From JAMIFN01 sp964608575 (GTDB lineage: Bacteria > Pseudomonadota > Gammaproteobacteria > Burkholderiales > Burkholderiaceae_C): a stretch of 16,079 nt of DNA. A model generated the notes under the pieces. The model did no database searches, was not told where the DNA came from, and saw only the letters and a list, made by a program, of their open reading frames with translations. The stretch is taken from NCBI GenBank assembly GCA_964608575.1, contig CAZSPW010000042.1:1-16079 (forward strand), in the 5' to 3' direction. Shown here one piece after another: positions 8,268 to 13,580 of the stretch. A program made the position numbers and the translations under genes. The stretch's first letter is position 1, and every line of letters begins with the position of its first letter.

Positions 8268-9041
8268 TTAAGGCGCCTTAGCCAACATCGCTTCAATTTC
8301 CTGGGCTTGCATGGCCCCAGGCACGCGCGTGCCATCACTGAAGAACACCGCTGGCGTGCCGTTGATACGGTATTTTTGTGCGAAAGCCAAGTTGCGTTCG
8401 AGCGCACTGGTATCGCACTGCGCGGCGGCAGGGGTTTGGTGATTCAGCATCCAAGCCTGCCAAGTGGCTGCACGATCTTTACTGCACCAAATGTTTTTCG
8501 ATTTTTCTACCGAATCTTCCCCCAAAATTGGCAGGAGGAAAATAGAAACAGTGACATTGTCAATTTTCTTCAAGTCCGCTTCAAAGCGTTTGCAATAACC
8601 GCAGTTGGGGTCTTCAAATACAGCCATCTTGCGCTTGCCATTGCCACGCACCATAGTAAAGGCATCTTTAAAGGGCAAGGTTTTAAAGTCCACGGCGGAG
8701 AGTTTGTCTTGACGCTCTTTGGTCAAATTGCGACGCGCTTTCACATCAATCAACTCACCCTGCACCAAATAATCAGCCTTAGCATCGGTATAGACGACAT
8801 CGCCACCCAAGCGCACTTCATACAGACCGGCAATGGGTGAGGCCTGTACTTCGTCAATGCTAGGAAAGTTAGCCAACCGCGCGGGCAGATTTTTGCGTAT
8901 CGTCGCTTCTACCGCTTGCAGCTCAGAGCCGCCCGTTGCCGTCATGACGCTGGCAGCTGGCGTGCGGTTAGCCTGCTGCGCAATCACCACTGCAGCCACG
9001 CCCGCTGCGGCCAAGGCCAAAACCAAAGTACGAATTTTCAT
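8268..9041 (-). CDS. dsbC: Thiol:disulfide interchange protein DsbC
   Basis: DsbC is a periplasmic disulfide isomerase that reshuffles wrong disulfides and is kept reduced by DsbD. The Sec signal peptide is clear: MKIR, a hydrophobic Ala/Val stretch to about residue 20, and a likely cut after VIA (19-21). The N-terminal dimerisation domain covers about 40-115 (IRKNLPARL, GLYEVRLGGDVVYTD). The thioredoxin-fold domain has the active site CGYC (147-150) in FEDPNCGYC and the cis-Pro loop GTPAVFF (Pro230). Cys186 and Cys209 probably form the second, structural disulfide known in E. coli DsbC. The mature length fits the family. The ATG at 9041 is the only start that gives a signal peptide. The gene lies between a UbiH-like gene 100 bases upstream and the M61 peptidase gene 22 bases downstream. 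Confidence 0.95.
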   Translation of the reverse strand: MKIRTLVLALAAAGVAAVVIAQQANRTPAASVMTATGGSELQAVEATIRKNLPARLANFPSIDEVQASPIAGLYEVRLGGDVVYTDAKADYLVQGELIDVKARRNLTKERQDKLSAVDFKTLPFKDAFTMVRGNGKRKMAVFEDPNCGYCKRFEADLKKIDNVTVSIFLLPILGEDSVEKSKNIWCSKDRAATWQAWMLNHQTPAAAQCDTSALERNLAFAQKYRINGTPAVFFSDGTRVPGAMQAQEIEAMLAKAP

Positions 9042-9141
9042 GGCTAAGTTATCCAGATAAAAAGAATAGGGCTATGGTAACAGCCCTGGCCTCAGGCTGC
9101 TGCTGTGCGGCCTGCGCCTCATAGCAATCTGCTGGCGCAGA

Positions 9142-10329
9142 TTAGGCCCCGAGCCTAGATGCAGCATCATGCGTGAGCGCATGCGCCCCTGCGAGCGCCT
9201 GGCCTCGCGCTGCGCGTATCGCCAAACTTTTTAAAGGAGGCAGCGCATCAAAGGCGCGCATACCCCAATGCCGCAGCAATTGCGCAGCATTAGCGTTATG
9301 GGCAAATAAACGCTGAATACCATCCGTAGCCAAGCGCATACGCTGCCAATCAGCACGGCGCGCGCGCTCCCAATCGCGCAGCAAACGCAGATCGCCCACG
9401 CTGCGGAATGCAGGCCGCGCTGCCAAAGTTTGTGCCAGCGCAACGGCATCAGCCAAACCCACATTCAAGCCCTGCCCAGCTAGCGGGTGCATACTGTGCG
9501 CAGCATCCCCCAAAAGCACCCAACTTTTGCCATGCGCTTGACCGCACCAATGCGCCGCCTGCGCCAGCTTTAAAGGCCAAGCCGCACGCGGCGCGAGCAA
9601 ACGCATACCCCCTAATTGCGCGTTACAAGCTGTTTGCAACGCCGCGCAAAATGCCTCATCCGTAAGCGCCAATTTTTCTCTAGCCTGGCTTTCGGCCAAA
9701 GACCAAACCAAAGCCACGGTGCAAGCTGCGCCATCGACGCTTTGCGCCCTAGGCAGCAAAGCCAAGATATTGCCCTGTTCATCAAACCATTGATAGGCCG
9801 TATTTTGGTGCGACACACTACAAGCCAGGTGGCTGGCAATAGCCGTTTGCCCGTAGGGGCTGGCTTCGTAAGCCAAATCTAATTCTGCGCGGCTAGCGCT
9901 ATCTCGGCCTTCGCACACAGCCAGCAAATGCGCCGGAACGCTGTCTTCCACCAGCGTAATGCCGCTTTGATAACGCAAGGCCGCCTCTAACTGGGTATCG
10001 AGCACCGCAGCATCCACGATATGCCCTAAGCTCTCCCCAGCAGAGGCATCAAAAGCCACCTGCGCGCCCTGCGCCTCTTGCACGCGCATATGCGCTATGG
10101 CGCAAGCATCTTGCGTGTGCTGCGGCCAAACTTTCAGACTTTGCAAGATTTGGCGGCTCGCAGCATTGAGCGCGTACGAGCGAATATCGACCTTGGCACC
10201 CTCACTTTGCGCATCATCAGGGCTGCGCACTAAGGCGACACGCAAGCGTTCGCGTGCCAGCAGCAAGGCTAGCGTTTTACCCACCATGCCTGCACCACGA
10301 ATGCAGATATCAAATTGCGGTTTCATCAT
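9142..10329 (-). CDS. UbiH/UbiF/VisC family FAD-dependent monooxygenase
   Basis: This family hydroxylates the aromatic ring of ubiquinone precursors; whether this member acts at ring position 5, 6 or 8 cannot be read from the sequence. The N-terminal FAD-binding loop is RGAGMVG (Gly12, Gly14, Gly17). The second FAD motif GDAAHSMHPLAGQGLNVGLADA (274-295) is textbook for the UbiH/COQ6 group. The usual GADG-type motif in the middle is degenerate here, reading CEGRDSASR (139-147). The length of 395 residues is normal. Two ATGs in tandem (10329 and 10326) could start it, with no strong ribosome binding site before either. A 131-base spacer separates it from recX and 100 bases separate it from dsbC, so it may have its own promoter while still feeding into dsbC. 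Confidence 0.88.
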   Translation of the reverse strand: MMKPQFDICIRGAGMVGKTLALLLARERLRVALVRSPDDAQSEGAKVDIRSYALNAASRQILQSLKVWPQHTQDACAIAHMRVQEAQGAQVAFDASAGESLGHIVDAAVLDTQLEAALRYQSGITLVEDSVPAHLLAVCEGRDSASRAELDLAYEASPYGQTAIASHLACSVSHQNTAYQWFDEQGNILALLPRAQSVDGAACTVALVWSLAESQAREKLALTDEAFCAALQTACNAQLGGMRLLAPRAAWPLKLAQAAHWCGQAHGKSWVLLGDAAHSMHPLAGQGLNVGLADAVALAQTLAARPAFRSVGDLRLLRDWERARRADWQRMRLATDGIQRLFAHNANAAQLLRHWGMRAFDALPPLKSLAIRAARGQALAGAHALTHDAASRLGA

Positions 10330-10405
10330 AGTGCGGATTCTAGGCTGCCTTGAAGTGCCTCAAAAGCTAGCACCAATACCAAAACTTCAAACCCAAGACC
10401 CAGGC

Positions 10406-10425
10406 CGTGCGCCCGACCAAGCGCA
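10406..10425 (-). terminator. Possible hairpin downstream of recX
   Basis: A 6-bp perfect stem, GTGCGC (10406-10411) with GCGCAC (10420-10425), around an 8-base loop lies 35 bases past the recX stop, in the spacer before the UbiH-like gene. There is no T-run directly after it on the minus strand, so it may be a transcript-end hairpin, a weak terminator, or nothing. Confidence 0.3.
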
Positions 10426-10460
10426 CACTCCGATAGCTGTATTCCATCAACTTCATGGCT

Positions 10461-10934
10461 TTACTCCTCTAAACCTTCGTCGTCCATCACAGGCAAATGG
10501 CGCATCCATTGCGCAATGGTGCTGGTGGCAAATCCTCGGCTGGCTAAAAAACGCATCTGTTTGGCTTTTTCAGCTGGGTTTTGTGGTGCAGCGCCAAACT
10601 TTTTCCGCCATACTTCTTGCATACGGTTTTCTTCGTTTTCCTTTAATAATTCTGCCTGGGCAGCTATTAAATCTGAAGCAAAACCTTTTTGTTTAAGCTC
10701 TTGCACTAAGCGGCTAGTCCCCCATTTATCTGCCCGTCTGTGCAGCAAGGAAGCCGCTGCGCGTGCATCGCTAATGAAGCCCTTAGCCTGCAACTCATCC
10801 AAGGCGCTTTGCAATTGCTCTGCGCTTTCGGCGTATGGGGCTAATTTGCGCTCCAACTCTACTCGCCCCCAATCACGCCCAGCCAGCAGGCGCAAGGCGC
10901 GTGATTTCAGACTGGGCTGTTGCGCGGCAGACAT
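10461..10934 (-). CDS. recX: Regulatory protein RecX
   Basis: RecX binds RecA filaments and limits their growth, so it tunes homologous recombination and the SOS response. The three-helix repeats of the family are visible: LKSRALRLLAGRDWGRVELERKL near the N-terminus, ALDELQAKGFISDARAAASLLHRRADKWGTSRLVQELKQKGF in the middle, and a C-terminal KAKQMRFLASRGFATSTIAQWM. I start at the ATG at 10934 (157 residues); an in-frame TTG two codons earlier (10940) is possible. No Shine-Dalgarno sequence is visible, which suggests translation coupled to what lies upstream. The gene follows recA on the same strand with a 158-base spacer holding a possible small ORF, so recA-recX is likely one SOS-controlled unit. 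Confidence 0.93.
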   Translation of the reverse strand: MSAAQQPSLKSRALRLLAGRDWGRVELERKLAPYAESAEQLQSALDELQAKGFISDARAAASLLHRRADKWGTSRLVQELKQKGFASDLIAAQAELLKENEENRMQEVWRKKFGAAPQNPAEKAKQMRFLASRGFATSTIAQWMRHLPVMDDEGLEE

Positions 10935-10958
10935 AAACAAAACGCTGAGAAAAAGTGC

Positions 10959-11087
10959 TTACGCGCGGCGCTGCGATAGCGGCAGGCATTGCAGCAGCGC
11001 AACATCGCCCTCCCATTGCAGCGTCCAAACCCAAGTCATACGGGCAGAGGCGCGGCGCTGATAAAAATGCCCTAAGCGGCCCCACAT
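10959..11087 (-). CDS. Possible small ORF between recA and recX, 42 residues
   Basis: I do not recognise this product. It begins MWGRLGHFYQRR, contains a Trp-rich middle (MTWVWTLQWEGD) and ends LPLSQRRA; it has four Trp in 42 residues and a basic character. Its ATG is five bases after the recA stop, and GGAG (minus strand, 11096-11099, inside the last recA codons) sits eight bases before it, an ideal ribosome binding site position. Its stop is 24 bases before recX. The spacing therefore fills the recA-recX gap as a translated, coupled gene would. Against it: the ORF is short, has no visible domain, and the GAG is also simply recA's last codon. A longer minus-strand frame across 10873-11124 overlaps both recA and recX and is less likely. 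It could also be a decayed gene end. Confidence 0.45.
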   Translation of the reverse strand: MWGRLGHFYQRRASARMTWVWTLQWEGDVALLQCLPLSQRRA

Positions 11088-11092
11088 AGCCC

Positions 11093-12166
11093 TTACTCCG
11101 CAGCCTCGGCTGGGGCATCAGCACGGTTCGTAGCCATGGCTACAACCCCCAACTCGGCGCGAATACGATTTTCAATTTCCAAGGCCAAGTCGGGATTCTC
11201 TTTTAAAAATTCGCGTGCGTTATCGCGGCCTTGGCCTATTTTTTCGCCTTTATATGCGTACCAAGCCCCAGATTTATCCACGATTTTTGCGGCAACGCCC
11301 AAATCAATGATCTCGCCCTGACGCGAAATACCTGCGCCATACAAGATATCAAATTCGGCCTGTTTAAACGGTGGCGCTACTTTGTTTTTGACCACTTTCA
11401 CACGGGTTTCATTGCCTATGACTTCTTCACCTTTTTTGATGGAGCCGATGCGACGAATATCCAAGCGCACAGAGGAATAGAACTTCAAGGCATTGCCGCC
11501 TGTAGTGGTTTCTGGGCTGCCAAACATCACGCCTATCTTCATACGAATTTGATTGATGAAGATAACCATGCAATTGGTTTTCTTGATGGTCGCCGTCAAC
11601 TTGCGCAGGGCTTGACTCATCAGGCGCGCTTGCAAGCCGGGCAAACTATCGCCCATATCACCCTCAATCTCGGCTTTAGGCACCAGGGCAGCAACAGAAT
11701 CGACCACGATCAAATCCACCGCACCTGAACGCACGAGGCTATCGACAATTTCCAGCGCCTGCTCACCCGTATCGGGTTGGCTAATGAGCAAATCATGCAC
11801 CTGCACACCCAGCTTTTGTGCATATTGCACATCCAGCGCATGCTCAGCATCGACAAAGGCGCATTGCCCGCCCGTTTTTTGCATCTCCGCAATCACTTGC
11901 AAAGTCAGCGTGGTTTTGCCGCTGGACTCTGGGCCATAAATTTCCACCACGCGGCCACGCGGCAAGCCCCCCACGCCCAAGGCGACATCCAGACCAAGTG
12001 AGCCAGTGCTTACCACTTGCACATCCTCAATGGCTTCGCCTTCGCCCAAACGCATGATGGAGCCTTTGCCAAATTGCTTTTCAATTTGCGCTAAGGCCGC
12101 GGCTAAAGCTTTGGCTTTTTCGCTATCCACTTCGGGGGTGACGGATTTTTTCGATTCGGTAGCCAT
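11093..12166 (-). CDS. recA: Recombinase RecA
   Basis: RecA polymerises on single-stranded DNA, drives strand exchange, and triggers LexA self-cleavage. Walker A is GPESSGKT (78-85), Walker B ends in LIVVD (Asp156), loop L1 includes EIEGDMGDS, loop L2 lies in NQIRMKIGVMFGSPETTTGG (205-224), and QFGKGSIMRLG (31-41) starts the core. At 357 residues it is of normal length, with a short Ala/Glu-rich C-terminal tail that is less acidic than in E. coli. The frame opens earlier, at 12202, but the ATG at 12166 gives the normal RecA N-terminus and has AGGAG eight bases before it. A LexA-like box overlaps the likely promoter. It is first in the minus-strand series and is followed by recX. Confidence 0.98.
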   Translation of the reverse strand: MATESKKSVTPEVDSEKAKALAAALAQIEKQFGKGSIMRLGEGEAIEDVQVVSTGSLGLDVALGVGGLPRGRVVEIYGPESSGKTTLTLQVIAEMQKTGGQCAFVDAEHALDVQYAQKLGVQVHDLLISQPDTGEQALEIVDSLVRSGAVDLIVVDSVAALVPKAEIEGDMGDSLPGLQARLMSQALRKLTATIKKTNCMVIFINQIRMKIGVMFGSPETTTGGNALKFYSSVRLDIRRIGSIKKGEEVIGNETRVKVVKNKVAPPFKQAEFDILYGAGISRQGEIIDLGVAAKIVDKSGAWYAYKGEKIGQGRDNAREFLKENPDLALEIENRIRAELGVVAMATNRADAPAEAAE

Positions 12167-12174
12167 GATCTTTG

Positions 12175-12179
12175 CTCCT
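12175..12179 (-). promoter_or_regulatory. Ribosome binding site of recA
   Basis: AGGAG on the minus strand, eight bases before the ATG at 12166. It is the strongest Shine-Dalgarno match seen for any gene in the window and decides the recA start against the upstream in-frame start at 12202. Confidence 0.85.
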
Positions 12180-12188
12180 GGTAAATAA

Positions 12189-12204
12189 CTGTATAAAAAC
12201 ACAT
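12189..12204 (-). promoter_or_regulatory. LexA-like SOS box of recA
   Basis: On the minus strand this reads ATGTGTTTTTATACAG and matches the E. coli-type consensus CTGT-(AT)4-ACAG at 12 of 16 positions. The half-site nearest the gene (TATACAG, followed by T) is perfect, while the far half has ATG in place of CTG. It lies 22 bases before the recA start codon and covers the likely -10 region, the expected place for a repressor site. Confidence 0.6.
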
Positions 12205-12221
12205 TGCTGTTTTGATGTCCA
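12193..12221 (-). promoter_or_regulatory. Likely sigma-70 promoter of recA
   Basis: On the minus strand, TGGACA (12216-12221) matches the -35 consensus at five of six bases and TTTTAT (12193-12198) matches the -10 consensus at four of six, with a 17-base spacer. The -10 lies inside the LexA-like box, which supports SOS control of recA. Confidence 0.45.
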
Positions 12222-12258
12222 GCATCCTAGCAGCAAATGTATGGAAAAAGACTTATTA

Positions 12259-12281
12259 TTTAGTCAGTTTTATTGACTAAA
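12259..12281. promoter_or_regulatory. Palindrome in the recA/marR divergent spacer, possible MarR operator
   Basis: Perfect 8-bp arms, TTTAGTCA (12259-12266) and TGACTAAA (12274-12281), are separated by seven bases in an AT-rich stretch. The right arm overlaps a -35-like TTGACT (12273-12278) on the plus strand; a weak -10-like TAGCAA begins 16 bases after it. MarR proteins are dimers that often bind such palindromes at their own promoter, so autoregulation is a reasonable inference. It could also influence recA, whose promoter lies about 40 bases away. Confidence 0.45.
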
Positions 12282-12310
12282 ATTTCAAACTATTTAGCAA
12301 TTATTCTTTA

Positions 12311-12331
12311 CCAAATCTGCCTGAGCAGCTC
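12311..12331 (+). repeat. 21-bp direct repeat, copy 2
   Basis: Identical over 21 bases to 5067-5087, same orientation. This copy lies 20 bases before the start codon of the MarR gene. The flanks of the two copies differ, so the identity stops at the repeat edges. Confidence 0.7.
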
Positions 12332-12351
12332 ATGAATTAAGAGCAATACCC

Positions 12352-12843
12352 ATGAACCATTTACCCTCTATCCCTGATGAAAGCTGGCGTTTAAGCCACA
12401 TGGGACGGCTTTTGGGGCACGCTATGCGCCGCTTTGACGCACGGGTGCTGACTTTGATGGCGCACGATGTGCAAGTGCCGCTGGCCTTGTCCAATTTGGC
12501 CGCTAAAGGGCAAATCAGCGCTGCGCACATTCATTTAACGCGGCATTTACCACTCAAAGGCGCGCGCTTGGTAGATTTAGCGCAGTCCGCAGATATGAGC
12601 AAGCAAGCCATGGCGCAATTGCTAGCACAGTGCGAGGCTTGGGGTTTGATAGAAAAAAGCGCAGATCCGCGCGATGCCCGCGCCAAACTGGTGGTATTTA
12701 CCTCCCTGGGGCTGCAATGGCTGCAAGGTTTTGAGCGCGCCGTACGCCAAACCGAAGCAGAGTTTGTGCAAGAGGTGGGGGCAGAAGTGGCCACCGTGGT
12801 GCGCATAGGCCTAGAGGCTTATGCCAATGCCTATAACGGCTAG
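12352..12843 (+). CDS. MarR family transcriptional regulator
   Basis: MarR proteins are dimeric winged-helix repressors, often released by small aromatic ligands or oxidation. The winged helix is visible: the helix-turn-helix spans about 72-96 (LVDLAQSADMSKQAMAQLLAQCEAWGLI), followed by the wing with the MarR signature DPRDARAKLVVFT (105-117). Flanking N- and C-terminal helices should form the dimer interface. At 163 residues it is of normal size. The ATG at 12352 follows an AAGAG-like weak ribosome binding site. It is transcribed away from recA, with the palindrome at 12259-12281 upstream as a candidate operator. No neighbouring transporter or degradative gene indicates its ligand. Cys94 is the only Cys seen, so an OhrR-type redox switch is not obvious. 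Confidence 0.88.
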   Translation: MNHLPSIPDESWRLSHMGRLLGHAMRRFDARVLTLMAHDVQVPLALSNLAAKGQISAAHIHLTRHLPLKGARLVDLAQSADMSKQAMAQLLAQCEAWGLIEKSADPRDARAKLVVFTSLGLQWLQGFERAVRQTEAEFVQEVGAEVATVVRIGLEAYANAYNG

Positions 12844-12863
12844 TTTTCTGCGCCAGAAACGAC

Positions 12864-12883
12864 AAAACCCGCCTAAGCGGGTT
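12864..12883 (-). terminator. Intrinsic terminator of the RRM gene, facing the MarR gene
   Basis: A 7-bp stem, AACCCGC (12866-12872) with GCGGGTT (12877-12883), around a 4-base loop. On the minus strand it is followed by a short T-run (TTTT, overlapping the stem end), which fits termination of the minus-strand RRM gene 24 bases upstream. It may also stop marR transcripts from the other side, though the plus-strand T-run is poor. A second small hairpin, TTTCTG-CGC-CAGAAA (12845-12859), lies beside it. Confidence 0.75.
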
Positions 12884-12907
12884 AAGTACTACTGATGGGC
12901 TTAGGGC

Positions 12908-13336
12908 TTAGTAGTTGTTGCCGTAACCACCACGACCACCACGGTCGCCGTAGCCACCACGATCACCGCCGCCGCCGTAACCGCCACGGTCACCACCACG
13001 ATCGCCGTAAGGGCTGCGGAAACCGCCACCATTACCACCGCGGTCGCCATAGCCACCACGATCGCCGAATTGGCGTGGAGGGCGTTCCTCCAGTGGGCGC
13101 GCTTCGTTCACAACCAATGGGCGGCCGCCCATAGCTTGGCCATGCATACCAGCAATTGCTGCTTGCGCTTGCGCATCGTCAGCCATTTCTACAAAGCCGA
13201 AGCCTTTAGAGCGATCTGTACCACGCTCCATCATCACTTTAGCGCTGCTGACTTCACCGTAAGGAGAAAACAGTTCGGCCAAATCGTTATCACGCACTTT
13301 GTAGGGCAGATTGCCTACATATAATTTATTGCCCAT
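12908..13336 (-). CDS. RNA-binding protein: one RRM domain plus Gly-rich RGG-like tail
   Basis: Small bacterial RRM proteins bind single-stranded RNA and are often linked to cold or stress responses; the targets of this one are unknown. The RRM has RNP2 LYVGNL (5-10) and RNP1 KGFGFVEM (44-51) with the aromatic residues that stack on RNA, and the domain runs to about residue 80. The tail (about 90-142) is almost entirely Gly, Asp, Arg and Tyr in repeats such as GDRGGYG, and the matching DNA (about 12910-13065) is an imperfect tandem repeat. The open frame extends back to 13492, but the ATG at 13336 starts the RRM directly and has GGAG eight bases before it, so the upstream part is leader. The product is 142 residues. 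It has its own terminator and is divergent from rep. Confidence 0.93.
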   Translation of the reverse strand: MGNKLYVGNLPYKVRDNDLAELFSPYGEVSSAKVMMERGTDRSKGFGFVEMADDAQAQAAIAGMHGQAMGGRPLVVNEARPLEERPPRQFGDRGGYGDRGGNGGGFRSPYGDRGGDRGGYGGGGDRGGYGDRGGRGGYGNNY

Positions 13337-13580
13337 TCGGGACACTCCAGAAAGATCACAAGATTCCGGCGCATCCGAAGTGCATACACACGCATTTTGG
13401 GCGCCGACCAGCTGTCGGCACTCTTCGTGATGAAAAACCCGCAACTGGGCGCTGATTATCGGTGTTTGCCAAAAAAAAACCTGAAAAATCACCTCGGATT
13501 TGCATATTTTTTGCGATTTTTCATCTTAGTTACAACTGCACCACACCAAAGCGCATACTTCATCTACGCATTACCCGCCC
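13337..13580. other. Divergent intergenic region between the RRM gene and rep
   Basis: This is the longest non-coding stretch in the window, 244 bases. It holds an AT-rich core with 9-bp inverted arms TGAAAAATC (13482-13490) and GATTTTTCA (13515-13523), inside which lies a smaller mirror-like GCATATTTTTTGC, and a run of nine A residues (13471-13479). The promoters of both genes must be here. If the RRM promoter is in the AT-rich core, its mRNA has a leader of roughly 130-190 bases, which would be unusual for so small a gene. No promoter with good -35 and -10 boxes could be fixed with confidence. Confidence 0.5.

Noticed and set aside
8246..8407. N-terminal extension of the M61 peptidase frame
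   Set aside because: It lies inside dsbC on the same strand, shows no family resemblance, and the ATG at 8245 gives the usual M61 N-terminus.
9112..9140. Hairpin CTGCGCC / GGCGCAG downstream of the UbiH-like gene as a terminator
   Set aside because: The loop is 15 bases and no T-run follows on the minus strand, so it is too weak to call.
10873..11124. An 83-residue minus-strand frame overlapping recA and recX
   Set aside because: It overlaps both known genes heavily; the shorter ORF at 10959-11087 fits the spacing and ribosome binding site better.
5067..12331. The 21-bp repeat as a Neisseriaceae DNA uptake sequence (core CTGCCTGA resembles some DUS dialects)
   Set aside because: Only two exact copies occur in 16 kb, whereas uptake sequences are typically found about once per kilobase in those genomes, and the gene content looks like Burkholderiales.
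13337..13492. N-terminal extension of the RRM protein frame
   Set aside because: The RRM begins right at the ATG at 13336 with a good ribosome binding site; the extension has no domain-like sequence.
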